From Porphyromonadaceae bacterium FC4 (GTDB lineage Bacteria; Bacteroidota; Bacteroidia; Bacteroidales; Porphyromonadaceae), in assembly GCA_900120395.1 (NCBI GenBank), contig LT635553.1, positions 912,254 through 976,253 on the forward strand: a DNA stretch of 64,000 nucleotides. The letters run 5' to 3'. Of the stretch, positions 45,147 to 53,833 are shown one piece after another. The notes below the pieces were generated by a model. It saw nothing but the letters and a program-made list of their open reading frames with translations, did not search any database and was not told where the DNA came from. Position 1 is the stretch's first letter. The number at the start of each line of letters is the position of its first letter. A program made the translations under genes and the position numbers.

Positions 45147-46343
45147 ATGGACGGATATTGCTGTAAAGAGCTAATAAGCACCTACACGAGAGAGCTTGAA
45201 GAGAACATATTGCCCTTTTGGCTGAAGCATGGAATAGACCCCGAAAATGGGGGAATGTACACTTGTGTGGACCGAGATGGCACATTGATGGATGGCACAA
45301 AGTCTGTGTGGTTCCAAGGGAGGTCTGCATATATCTTCTCATATGTGTATAACCACATCAAGAAGGATCAAAAGTACTTGGATGCAGCTCGGAATATCAT
45401 AGACTTCATGGATGCACACTGCTTTGACGACAGAGGGCGAATGTATTTCGAAGTCATGGCTGACGGTACCCCTCTACGTATGCGTAGGTATGTGTTTTCC
45501 GAAACCTTTGCAATCATTGCCTACGCTGAGTATGCGTTGGCTACCGGAGATCAAGCGTACGTCAAAAAGGCAGAAGAGTTATTTGAGAAAACCCTTTATT
45601 TCCTCAACACTCCGGGGATCCTCGCACCTAAGTACCTTCCTACTCAGGAGGCGATAGGGCATAGTATCTGTATGATCATGATGAATACAGCGGTGGTGCT
45701 GGCTCAGGTCAGCAATCTGCCGAGGATTCGCAAGCAAGTAGAGGAGTCTTTCCGTACCATCAAAGATAAGCTTTATCATCCGGAGGTCAACGCACTCCTA
45801 GAAATGGTCACGCCTGAAGGAGAGATGATCAACACTTTGGGTGGAAGGGTTATTAATCCCGGACACTGCATCGAGACGTCATGGTTCTTGATGGAGGCGG
45901 CACGTACTTTGCCAGATCTTTCTTGCGCTCAGGAGATGATGGACTTTTCATTTACGGTACTCAACGATGCATGGAGCTGGGGATGGGATGAGCAGTATGG
46001 TGGTATCATCAACTTCAAGGACGCTAAAGGATTTCCCGCTCAAGACTACTCGCAGGATATGAAGTTTTGGTGGCCTCAGACAGAGGCTATCGTTGCTAAT
46101 CTGTACGCCTATCTATTGAGTGGTGAGGATCAATACCTCGATCGCCATCAGATGGCGCATGATTGGGCATGGAAGCACTTGAAGGATACAGAGTACCCTG
46201 AGTGGTACGGCTACCTCCACCGCGATGGGACGGTGGCTCAGCCTGCGAAAGGAAATCTATTCAAAGGACCTTTTCATATCCCCCGTATGTTGGTAAAGGC
46301 AACTCTGCTATGCCGTGAAATAGAGGAAAAGAAAGGAAAGTAA
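45147..46343 (+). CDS. AGE-family N-acylglucosamine 2-epimerase, intact
   Basis: This 398-residue protein is an (alpha/alpha)6-barrel of the AGE/RnBP family, which interconverts N-acetylmannosamine and N-acetylglucosamine or acts on related sugars. It starts at ATG 45147 (MDGYCCKELISTYT). Family segments are ENILPFWLKHGIDPENGG near 17, GTKSVWFQGRSAYIFSYVYN near 50, NPGHCIETSWFLMEAA near 236 with the His-Glu pair, FWWPQTEAIVANLYAY near 310, and YPEWYGYLHRDG near 352 with a second conserved His. It stands alone, 19 kb from the sialic acid locus whose own nanE is deleted, and may replace it. It differs enough from the remnant not to be a recent copy. Cellobiose 2-epimerase activity is an alternative. 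Confidence 0.85.
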   Translation: MDGYCCKELISTYTRELEENILPFWLKHGIDPENGGMYTCVDRDGTLMDGTKSVWFQGRSAYIFSYVYNHIKKDQKYLDAARNIIDFMDAHCFDDRGRMYFEVMADGTPLRMRRYVFSETFAIIAYAEYALATGDQAYVKKAEELFEKTLYFLNTPGILAPKYLPTQEAIGHSICMIMMNTAVVLAQVSNLPRIRKQVEESFRTIKDKLYHPEVNALLEMVTPEGEMINTLGGRVINPGHCIETSWFLMEAARTLPDLSCAQEMMDFSFTVLNDAWSWGWDEQYGGIINFKDAKGFPAQDYSQDMKFWWPQTEAIVANLYAYLLSGEDQYLDRHQMAHDWAWKHLKDTEYPEWYGYLHRDGTVAQPAKGNLFKGPFHIPRMLVKATLLCREIEEKKGK

Positions 46344-46360
46344 TAGATGTAAATCAAGAT

Positions 46361-46393
46361 GAGCCCCTAGGATTCGGAAGATCCTAGGGGCTC
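46361..46393. terminator. Terminator after the AGE-family gene
   Basis: A perfect 13-bp stem, GAGCCCCTAGGAT and its complement, has a 7-base loop and is followed by ACTTATTTAG. It lies 17 bp past the stop. Confidence 0.7.
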
Positions 46394-46720
46394 ACTTATT
46401 TAGATCGCGTCGGGAAAAAGTGACAAAACTCCGAAATGTAAGGATTTGAGGCTGACCCAAGCTCTGCAATCCGCTGTCACCAGCAAGCTGATGAACCTCA
46501 AAAGAGGTTGCGGCCAGACATCACAAGGATCAAGGATCTCGGAAGTGTAATGTATTGATGAGTTTCCCATTTACCCGACGCGAATAGCAATATGCATTGT
46601 TGTCGTCAGACCTACGCTTAGGTCTCAAAACAAAGTTACGAAAACATTTCATACTTCCAAAGCATTGGTCTTCTCAGGTCTGATGCCGTAGGATTTTTGC
46701 CCTTAGGATGAGGGCGAAAA
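46394..46720. other. Non-coding stretch, no gene recognised
   Basis: About 330 bases of mixed composition without an ORF I can support on either strand. It could be decayed coding DNA, but I found no family match by eye. It ends with a hairpin (46694-46721, ATTTTTGCCCT and AGGGCGAAAAAT) of bidirectional terminator form right against repeat copy 6. Confidence 0.4.
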
Positions 46721-46806
46721 ATTTGACGGATAGTAGCGAAAAGTTTCCAGTAGGAAAGAAAACGATTTGACGGATAGTAGCAAACGGTTTCCAGTAGGAA
46801 ACTTTT
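46721..46806 (+). repeat. Interspersed 44-bp-unit dimer repeat, copy 6
   Basis: Two units begin TTTGACGGATAGTAGC 44 bases apart, with hairpins AGTTTCCAGTAGGAAAG and GGTTTCCAGTAGGAAAC, ending TTTT. It lies 55 bp before the -7 box of the DUF2807 gene. Confidence 0.9.
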
Positions 46807-46860
46807 GGGGGTGCACTTTGCTTATTTCAGGAAGGATTCTGTTAGTGGATCAAAATTCAG

Positions 46861-46868
46861 TAAGTTTG
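46861..46868 (+). promoter_or_regulatory. -7 box of the DUF2807-dpp4 run
   Basis: TAAGTTTG fits the TAnnTTTG consensus. It lies 51 bases before ATG 46920, and the -33 element is poor. Confidence 0.5.
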
Positions 46869-46919
46869 TAATCGACACTTCAACGAAACAATGTAATAAC
46901 TATAGTGACAAGGAACAAT

Positions 46920-47696
46920 ATGACACGAACTATCAGTATTTTCACGACACTAATCCTTACCATCTTGGCTTCAGTAGAAATCGCCACTGCACAGGATACA
47001 ACACGGGAGTTTGGCTCAAATGTGAACGAGATCTACGTGAGTGGAGCTTTTGACGTGACGGTGGTACCAGAGATGAAGACGGCAGTGCAGTTTAGCGCTA
47101 GTGAGGCAGAGAAAGTAAATATAACCACAAGGTCCGGCAAGCTAATAATTACACAAAGAAACGACAAAAGAGCAGAGGATCCCAAGTCAGCTGATCAGAG
47201 AATAAAACTGAGGGTAGGGGTCGCCAATATGGCTGATCTTGAAGAAGTGGACGTGGAGGGTTATTCGAAACTAACTCTCGATGCAAAAGGAGTGCTAATC
47301 AAGAGCCTGGAGCTCAGCGCAAGTGGAGCATCAGAGCTGGTTGTTAAAGTTCAAGCAAAAGAGCTCGAAGTAGACGTAGATGGCGCGTCTACTGCTGTTG
47401 TGACCGCCAATACTACTCAAGAGATTTCATACGAAGTGTCGGGAGCGTCCAAGCTGATCCATAATGGGGACTTCAAAAAACTTGATCTTGATGTTTCAGG
47501 ATCAAGTAAAGCCACCCTCTCTGGAGTCGGAGACAAAGTGGACATTGATGCCTCCGGCGTCAGCAGTATTGATGCCTCGGCGCTAAGAGCAAAAGTAGGT
47601 AAGGTGGATGCCAGTGGCCTATCAAAAATAAAAACCAATATCCTTGATCCTGTCATCTCGGCTTCGGGACTCTCAAGGATCACGAATAAAAACTAA
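46920..47696 (+). CDS. DUF2807 (GIN domain) exported protein
   Basis: This 258-residue protein has a signal peptide (MTRTISIFTTLILTILASVE, cleavage near ATA-Q). The rest is a right-handed beta-solenoid of the DUF2807 'putative auto-transporter adhesin head GIN domain' type. It opens VNEIYVSGAFDVTVVPEMKT and carries repeated Ser-Gly-(Ala/Ser)-Ser turns: LSASGASELVV, DVDGASTAVV, EVSGASKLIH, DVSGSSKATL, DASGVSSIDA, DASGLSKIKT. Such proteins are common in Bacteroidetes; the function is unknown, likely envelope-associated. An in-frame GTG at 46905 is less likely than ATG 46920. dpp4 follows after 28 bp. Confidence 0.85.
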   Translation: MTRTISIFTTLILTILASVEIATAQDTTREFGSNVNEIYVSGAFDVTVVPEMKTAVQFSASEAEKVNITTRSGKLIITQRNDKRAEDPKSADQRIKLRVGVANMADLEEVDVEGYSKLTLDAKGVLIKSLELSASGASELVVKVQAKELEVDVDGASTAVVTANTTQEISYEVSGASKLIHNGDFKKLDLDVSGSSKATLSGVGDKVDIDASGVSSIDASALRAKVGKVDASGLSKIKTNILDPVISASGLSRITNKN

Positions 47697-47724
47697 TTTG
47701 AAGTCAATCAAATTGATAAACGAA

Positions 47725-49899
47725 ATGACTTTTCGAAATAAATTACTTCTTCTTTTTGTCCTGGTTTTTGGTATTACTGGTACCAGTGTTGCTCAGCAAT
47801 TTGACCTCAAGGATTTAGTAGAATATAGATATTATCCCAAGAGTGCCGGTAGTGGTTTTCGCTCTCTTCCTGATGGAGAGCACTATACCATTATGAGTCC
47901 TGACAGGACAAAGATCCTCAAGTATGCGTACTCAAGTGGCGAGCTTGTGGACACTCTTTTTGATGTGGAAAAAGCTCGTGAGTGTGACTTTGGTAGTTTT
48001 GATGACTATATCATCAGTGATAACGGTCTCCGGATTATTATCCTCAGAGAAACAAAGCCACTATACCGTAGGAGCCGCTTTTATACCGCTTACCACTACG
48101 ATGTGCGCCGAAACATGATCTCTCCGCTCAATGAGACACCGGGAAAGGTGAGAATCCCTACTTTTTCACCCAATGGTCGTATGTGTGCCTACGTGATTGA
48201 CAATGATATCTACATCAAGAAATTTGACTACGATACAGAAGTGCGTGTCACGACCGATGGCCAGTGGAACCATGTGCTCAATGGAGTGACCGACTGGGTG
48301 TATGAGGAGGAGCTCTATCAGATCAACACGATGACGTGGAGTGAAGACAGTAAGTATCTTACCTTTTTGCGCACAGATGAAAGCAATGTCAAGCTATTCG
48401 AAATGACTGTTTTTGGGACAGGAAATTACCCACATACGTACGACTATAAGTACCCAAAAGCAGGAGAGGAAAATGCAAAGACCGGGATACGCCTCTATCA
48501 TGTGGACAACCGAAATACGGTTAGCCTGCTTGAAAAAGAACTTTCGACTGAGGAGCAGTACATACCCCGCATGGAGTATCATGATGGTAAACTGTACATT
48601 CTTACCCTCAATCGTAATCAGAATCACCTGAGGACCTACCAGGTCGACCCGGATAGTCGGGTGGCTAAGCTGTGGATGCAGCATAGCGATGACTGCTACA
48701 TAGATACCAATAGCTGGGTTCTCCAGATGCAAATAACCCCCAAGGGCACTTATTACGTTAGTGACGAGAGCGGAACAGCTCAGATCTATCTGTACTCCAC
48801 TGCAGGGACAAGGCAAAAGCAGCTTACGAGCTCACCGTATGATGTGACAGAAGTCTATGGAGTCTCTCCTGCAGGAGAGGTCTTTTACCAAATAGCCGCT
48901 CCCACACCCATGGACAGACAGGTGGTAGCAACCACCCTGGATGGACGTACCAGGCTTCTTTCGCCCGAGACCGGCTACTCGAGAGCAACCTTTAGTGCGG
49001 ATATGGGGTATTATCTGCTGGAACACTCGACCATTACCAAGCTGCCTAAGTACTCAATCTACTCAGGGAAAAGTGCGAAGGAGCTGCTTTTACTTGAAGA
49101 TAATAGCGAGCTCCGCAACGTTTTGTCTAAGAAAAATAGGGCGCATAGGGAGTTTATCCGGCTTAATACCGCCAATGGTCAAGTGCTCAATGCCCTAGTG
49201 ACTAAGCCCATAGGCTTTGTGGAGGGGAAGCGTTACCCTGTCGTTATGACCCAGTATAGTGGTCCGGGATCTCAAGAGGTCCTCAATCGCTTCTCTCTCA
49301 ACTGGGAGCAGTATCTCGCACAAGAAGGATTTGTGGTGGTCAGTGTGGATGGTCGAGGTACCGGAGGGCGTGGACGTGATTTTTTGAAGTGTACGTACCA
49401 ACAGCTGGGACTCATAGAAAGCGAAGACCAAATAATGGCTGCTCAAGCTCTTGCCGAGCTTCCTTATGTAGACGGGAGTAATATAGCCATATGGGGATGG
49501 AGCTATGGCGGATATAATGTCTTGATGAGCATGAGCCGCGGTCAAGGTACGTTCAAGGCCGGCATCGCAGTCGCACCACCTACCGACTGGCGACTATACG
49601 ATACGATATACACCGAGCGCTACATGCGTACACCACAGCAAAACCGTAGTGGATACGATCAAGCGTCTGTCTTTACCCACATCTCCGGATTACAAGGTGC
49701 GCTTTTGCTTGTACAAGGCACTGCAGACGATAATGTGCACTTTCAGAATGTCATGCACTTAGTCCCCTACCTAGTGGACCATAACAAAGACTACCGCATG
49801 CTGATTTACCCGGACAGAGACCACAGTATCCGTGGAGGTAATACCTCTAATCACCTATATCGACAGATGGTCAACTTCCTGAAAGAAAATCTGAAGTAG
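47725..49899 (+). CDS. dpp4: Dipeptidyl peptidase IV
   Basis: DPP IV removes Xaa-Pro and Xaa-Ala dipeptides from the N-terminus of peptides in the periplasm, feeding an amino-acid-based metabolism. From ATG 47725 (MTFRNKLLLLFVLVF) it has 724 residues with a signal peptide ending near SVAQ. A propeller domain includes the double-Glu region DWVYEEELYQ near 192 that binds the substrate amine. The hydrolase domain places the triad at Ser593 (WGWSYGGYN), Asp668 (GTADDNVH) and His700 (DRDHSIRGG), the positions I recall for P. gingivalis DPP4. In-frame codons upstream fall inside the preceding gene. lipA follows at once. Confidence 0.96.
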   Translation: MTFRNKLLLLFVLVFGITGTSVAQQFDLKDLVEYRYYPKSAGSGFRSLPDGEHYTIMSPDRTKILKYAYSSGELVDTLFDVEKARECDFGSFDDYIISDNGLRIIILRETKPLYRRSRFYTAYHYDVRRNMISPLNETPGKVRIPTFSPNGRMCAYVIDNDIYIKKFDYDTEVRVTTDGQWNHVLNGVTDWVYEEELYQINTMTWSEDSKYLTFLRTDESNVKLFEMTVFGTGNYPHTYDYKYPKAGEENAKTGIRLYHVDNRNTVSLLEKELSTEEQYIPRMEYHDGKLYILTLNRNQNHLRTYQVDPDSRVAKLWMQHSDDCYIDTNSWVLQMQITPKGTYYVSDESGTAQIYLYSTAGTRQKQLTSSPYDVTEVYGVSPAGEVFYQIAAPTPMDRQVVATTLDGRTRLLSPETGYSRATFSADMGYYLLEHSTITKLPKYSIYSGKSAKELLLLEDNSELRNVLSKKNRAHREFIRLNTANGQVLNALVTKPIGFVEGKRYPVVMTQYSGPGSQEVLNRFSLNWEQYLAQEGFVVVSVDGRGTGGRGRDFLKCTYQQLGLIESEDQIMAAQALAELPYVDGSNIAIWGWSYGGYNVLMSMSRGQGTFKAGIAVAPPTDWRLYDTIYTERYMRTPQQNRSGYDQASVFTHISGLQGALLLVQGTADDNVHFQNVMHLVPYLVDHNKDYRMLIYPDRDHSIRGGNTSNHLYRQMVNFLKENLK

Positions 49900-50799
49900 A
49901 TGGACAAAGCACCCATACTTCGAAAGCCAAAATGGTTGAAGTCTGCTCTCTCCAGCACCCACCATTACCAGGAGACGTCTAGTACAATTCACGGTGCAGG
50001 TCTGCATACGATATGTGCTAGTGGCAAATGTCCTAATCGGTCGGAGTGTTGGAGTCGTGGTACGGCTACCTTCATGATAGGGGGAAACTATTGCACCCGT
50101 GCTTGTCGGTTTTGTGCCACTGCATTTGACAAGCACCCTCCTGCTCTAGATCCACTCGAACCTATACGCGTGGCGGAGAGCATTCATCGTATGGGGCTAA
50201 AGTATGCAGTCATCACTTCTGTGGATCGTGATGACTTGCCGGATGGTGGTGCTGAACATTGGCGACAAACGATTGAAGAAATTCGTGAAAAGTCACCCGG
50301 TACAAAGATCGAAGTGCTCATCCCGGATTTTGATGGAGATGAGACCGCTATCGACACCGTTCTATCAGCTTGCCCTGATGTTGTCGGGCACAACCTAGAG
50401 ACTGTTGAGCGCTTGACTCCTATAGTACGCTACCGTGCCACCTATCGGTCTAGCTTGTCTGTACTTAGGCATATACACGAGGCCGGCTTTGTATGTAAGA
50501 CGGGTATTATGGTCGGACTGGGTGAGACTGCGGATGAAGTCTATGCTCTTTTTAGCGATTGCCTGGACAGTGGCGTCTCAACACTCACCATCGGTCAATA
50601 TCTTAGACCTAGCCACAAGCATATACCTGTCGTGGAATACGTCCATCCGGACCAATTCAGGCACTACAAAGAAGTGGGGGAAAGCATGGGCTTGAGCCAC
50701 GTGGAGAGTGGACCTCTCGTGCGTTCCTCTTACCATGCGGATGCTCAGTTTGAACATGCTAAACATCACCTAGACCTCAAGGACCTTATTAGTCGATGA
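49900..50799 (+). CDS. lipA: Lipoyl synthase
   Basis: LipA is a radical SAM enzyme that inserts two sulfurs into octanoyl groups on lipoyl domains. It is 299 residues. The auxiliary cluster motif is CASGKCPNRSEC near 39-50, and the radical SAM motif is CTRACRFC near 65-72. ITSVDRDDLPDGGAEHW and GHNLETVERLTPIVR follow, and RSSYHA near the C-terminus gives the auxiliary cluster Ser ligand. The ATG directly follows the dpp4 stop. Confidence 0.96.
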   Translation: MDKAPILRKPKWLKSALSSTHHYQETSSTIHGAGLHTICASGKCPNRSECWSRGTATFMIGGNYCTRACRFCATAFDKHPPALDPLEPIRVAESIHRMGLKYAVITSVDRDDLPDGGAEHWRQTIEEIREKSPGTKIEVLIPDFDGDETAIDTVLSACPDVVGHNLETVERLTPIVRYRATYRSSLSVLRHIHEAGFVCKTGIMVGLGETADEVYALFSDCLDSGVSTLTIGQYLRPSHKHIPVVEYVHPDQFRHYKEVGESMGLSHVESGPLVRSSYHADAQFEHAKHHLDLKDLISR

Positions 50800-50826
50800 G
50801 CTATTAGTCATTAGCTCTAGTAGAGA

Positions 50827-50862
50827 AAGCCCCGGCACTCAAGCTTTAGAGTGCCGGGGCTT
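50827..50862. terminator. Bidirectional terminator between lipA and the Na/Pi transporter
   Basis: A 14-bp perfect stem, AAGCCCCGGCACTC and its complement, has loop AAGCTTTA. It is followed by TTACTGTTTTCT on the plus strand and preceded by an A-rich flank. It serves two convergent genes. Confidence 0.85.
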
Positions 50863-50887
50863 ACTGTTTTCTTAACTCTTAAATGAA

Positions 50888-52720
50888 TTATTCTGAGACG
50901 TGCTTTTTACCAGTGATTGCCTCAACCACATTGATGGAGTAGTCAGCAAGATGCTCATACTCGTCAATCAGGTCAAGGTAATAGACCGACTCCGGGTATT
51001 CATACTCCTTTTTGTCCAGAGCATGCAGATTTTCTTTGATGAGCATGTCTCGTTTGTTGTTTACATCATGCTCAAGATTTTCTGCGACATAAAACAGATC
51101 AGGAGTCTTCTCGTCTGCATCCAGCGTCTCTATAGTATGGTCGACTACTTGCTCTACAAGCGCATGCATCTCCTGTAGCCTTTTCTTTAGTTCGGGACCA
51201 AACATTATGTCGTTATCGTTACGCCTCTTAATGATTTGCCCCATATTATAGCAAGCATCACCCATGCTCTCGATCTCCGTTGCAGCCGTCATGAGTACTC
51301 GGACCTCTCTCCGTGAGTCACTACTCAGATCTCCCTCGGATAGTTCGCTAAGGTATTCTACAATCTCTACCTCGATGCGGTCGCAGATGTTTTCATACTT
51401 CTGCAGACGGTTATAATTACGCTCAAAGTCTTCCGTATCCTCCGTGAAGAGAAGGAGTTGGACCATCCGAAGCATCTCCCGTACTTTCTGTGCATAGCTC
51501 GTTGCCTCCTTGTGCACCTGCAGTAGGGATAGCTCACTTGTGGAGAGCATACGTGTGCTCAAGAATTGTAGATGAGCAAAACTCTTCTTCTTCTCGGACT
51601 TCTTGCTGGGCTGAATCACCAACTCACAGATCTTCACATACAGCGGTATGAACCAGATCATTATTGCCGAATTGGTGACGTTGAATAAGGTGTGGAATAA
51701 TGCCAACCCTATGCTACAAGCTCCAGCCATAGAGGTGAGGGTTGCCTGAAGCCCTGCCATCTCTGCATTGTTTGTGATGAGGGCACCACCGGTTAGCATC
51801 TCCACCTGTTCAGGCGAGTACTGGAGGGAAAGTTGGTTGATCAAGGGGTAGAGATCTCTAGGATCCGGACCGTGCATGGTCAATATATACCCTACGAGAT
51901 TAACTATTGGGTAAAAGAAAATAAGCACCCATGCTACCCCAAACACATTAAAAAGGAAGTGTGAAAATGCTGTGCGTTTGGCAGCAATGTTAGCATTTAG
52001 TGCCGCAATATTTGCGGTGATGGTGGTACCAATGTTTTCACCAAGTATCATGGCTGTGGCAAGCTCGAAAGGTATCCACCCCTTAGCACACATGATTAGC
52101 GTGATGGCTACCATAGCACTTGAGGACTGTACGATACAGGTCAAGACTGTTCCTATCAACAAGAAAAGAAGTACGGACCAGTACCCCATATCTGTGTATT
52201 TTTGCACAAAGGCGAGTGCGTCGGGGTTGTTTTGGAGATCCGGCATCGAATCTTTTAGGAACTGGAGTCCAAGGAAGAGCAGCGAAAAGCCTATGACAAA
52301 CTCTCCCCATGAGTTTAGGTTTGTTTTTTTTGAAAAGAAGAGGGGGAGAGAAAGAGATAGGAGGGGAATGGCAAAAGCTGAGATGTCAACCTTGAAGCCC
52401 AGAAGCGATATAATCCATGCGGTTACTGTCGTTCCGATATTTGCCCCCATGATGACACTAATGGACTGGGCTAAGTTGAGTAGTCCTGCGTTGACAAAGC
52501 TTACCACCATCAGCGTTGTTCCACTCGACGACTGGATCAATGCAGTGACAAGTATTCCTGTCAGTACTCCTAGGAAACGATTATGAGTCATGGCGGAAAG
52601 AACATTCCGCATGCCATCACCAGCTACTTTCTGCAGTCCTTCGCTCATGATCTTCATTCCATACAGGAAGAGACCTAGAGATCCGAGCAGATACAAGAAG
52701 TCTAGAAAACTATATTCCAC
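50888..52720 (-). CDS. Na/Pi cotransporter with PhoU-like domain
   Basis: This 610-residue protein of the PNaS family has two inverted membrane repeats, each with the QSSS signature: ALIQSSSGTTLMVVSFVNAG near 61 and CIVQSSSAMVAITLIMCAKG near 197. A cytoplasmic helical PhoU-like region (about 400-600) includes ESMGDACYNMGQI. It imports phosphate with sodium. ppk, 4 kb away, also belongs to phosphate metabolism. The start ATG is at 52720; the upstream region is shared with the divergent DUF4924 operon. Confidence 0.92.
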   Translation of the reverse strand: MEYSFLDFLYLLGSLGLFLYGMKIMSEGLQKVAGDGMRNVLSAMTHNRFLGVLTGILVTALIQSSSGTTLMVVSFVNAGLLNLAQSISVIMGANIGTTVTAWIISLLGFKVDISAFAIPLLSLSLPLFFSKKTNLNSWGEFVIGFSLLFLGLQFLKDSMPDLQNNPDALAFVQKYTDMGYWSVLLFLLIGTVLTCIVQSSSAMVAITLIMCAKGWIPFELATAMILGENIGTTITANIAALNANIAAKRTAFSHFLFNVFGVAWVLIFFYPIVNLVGYILTMHGPDPRDLYPLINQLSLQYSPEQVEMLTGGALITNNAEMAGLQATLTSMAGACSIGLALFHTLFNVTNSAIMIWFIPLYVKICELVIQPSKKSEKKKSFAHLQFLSTRMLSTSELSLLQVHKEATSYAQKVREMLRMVQLLLFTEDTEDFERNYNRLQKYENICDRIEVEIVEYLSELSEGDLSSDSRREVRVLMTAATEIESMGDACYNMGQIIKRRNDNDIMFGPELKKRLQEMHALVEQVVDHTIETLDADEKTPDLFYVAENLEHDVNNKRDMLIKENLHALDKKEYEYPESVYYLDLIDEYEHLADYSINVVEAITGKKHVSE

Positions 52721-52883
52721 AACAAAAAGTCAAGACACTAATAAGATGTCGTATTTATTACTGTCGAGGAAGGCGGTGAAATTAACGGTTTGCGACAAGT
52801 ACCCACCTCGAAAAAATGATCAAACCGCCACTATGCAAAGGTAGAATAAATAAACTAAATTTTAAAACAACGGATGTGTACTG
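52721..52883. other. Upstream region of the Na/Pi transporter gene
   Basis: AT-rich, no gene. A minus-strand TACCTTTG box (complement of 52836-52843, CAAAGGTA) fits a promoter for the transporter with a leader of about 110 bases. Confidence 0.5.
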
Positions 52884-52977
52884 AAAAAAAGTTTCACGGA
52901 TAGTAGCGAACTGTTTCCAGTAGGAAAGAAAACGATTTGACGGATAGAAGAGATCTGTTTCCAGTAGGAAACTTTTT
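52884..52977 (+). repeat. Interspersed 44-bp-unit dimer repeat, copy 7
   Basis: The left end AAAAAAAGTTTCACGG and right end GGAAACTTTTT are inverse complements over 10 bases. It has two units and intact hairpins. It lies between the divergent Na/Pi transporter and DUF4924 genes. Confidence 0.92.
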
Positions 52978-53240
52978 GCTTTCGGAAAACAGTTTTTTAT
53001 TTTGCCTATATCTATTTGTTTATTAGAGACATACGTGGCTGATTGTTTTTCTCCTGCTCCGGGAGTCCAATGTTGTGTTCCGACTCAAGAATATAATGGC
53101 TTGGCTGTGTCGTAATGAGCGATCCGCTTGCGTCGCTATTTATTTGGAGGAAAATACGGAGAGAGGCTTTTTGTGAAGTGGCAATACGGGGTGACCTAAA
53201 TGGTATATGTAATCCACAGATAGATGTAGTAGGAAATGGG
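52978..53240. other. Intergenic DNA before the DUF4924 operon, no gene seen
   Basis: About 260 bases with no supportable ORF, tRNA or repeat. A short GAGCGATCCGCTTGCGTCGCT hairpin-like stretch is near 53118-53138. The function is unknown. Confidence 0.35.
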
Positions 53241-53248
53241 TAACTTTG
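53241..53248 (+). promoter_or_regulatory. -7 box of the DUF4924-rfbD-prfC-ppk operon
   Basis: TAACTTTG fits the consensus; no clear -33 element. It overlaps an in-frame codon at 53246, which rules that out as a start and supports ATG 53276. Confidence 0.55.
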
Positions 53249-53275
53249 ACTGTACGTTTAGAACTCTCAATCCCG

Positions 53276-53833
53276 ATGATAGTAGCTAAGAAAAAAAGAA
53301 AAGAAAACATAGTCGAGTACATCCTCTATATGTGGCAAGTAGAGGATATCATCAGAATGCTTGGGTTCGATACCGACCGTATTCACGACTATGTCCAAAA
53401 AGGATATCAGCTCTCTCCGGAGCTTATGGAGGAGACCGAGGAGTGGTATAATGACCTCGCTGTCCAGATGCAGCTGCAGGATGTGACCGAGTCAGGACAC
53501 ATAATGGCCCTGAATACCATCGTGCAGGAGCTGCAGGACCTCACGGACAGATTGCTTCGCTCACCTTCTCAATCCCTGTTTTCATCCCTATACTATGCCG
53601 TCCTTCCTAATATCGTCGGGCTTCGCGAGCGGTCGGGGGGACATGACTATGATGAGGTGGAGGCTTGCTTGGTGGGCATATATGGATATCTTGTCCTGAG
53701 GTCTCGAGGAGAGGAGGTGTCTGATGAAACAACTGAGTCAATCAAGCAGTTTAGCACGTTCCTAGCCATGCTGGCAGACCGATACAGAAGTATAGAGGAG
53801 GGAACCTTGAGCCTTGAGGTGGATGACAACTAG
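53276..53833 (+). CDS. DUF4924-family protein
   Basis: This 185-residue, mostly helical and acidic protein starts MIVAKKKRKENIVEYILYMW, which I recognise as the DUF4924 family of Bacteroidetes. A DIIRMLGFDTDRI segment follows, then a YYAVLPNIVGLRERSGGHDY block near 106. No catalytic motif or signal peptide is visible; it is cytosolic. It is the first gene in a tight operon and overlaps rfbD by 11 bp. The function is unknown. Confidence 0.75.
   Translation: MIVAKKKRKENIVEYILYMWQVEDIIRMLGFDTDRIHDYVQKGYQLSPELMEETEEWYNDLAVQMQLQDVTESGHIMALNTIVQELQDLTDRLLRSPSQSLFSSLYYAVLPNIVGLRERSGGHDYDEVEACLVGIYGYLVLRSRGEEVSDETTESIKQFSTFLAMLADRYRSIEEGTLSLEVDDN

Noticed and set aside
46394-46693. Decayed transposase or gene fragment after the AGE-family gene
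   Set aside because: I tried both strands and found no motif that supports any family, so I list it only as non-coding DNA.
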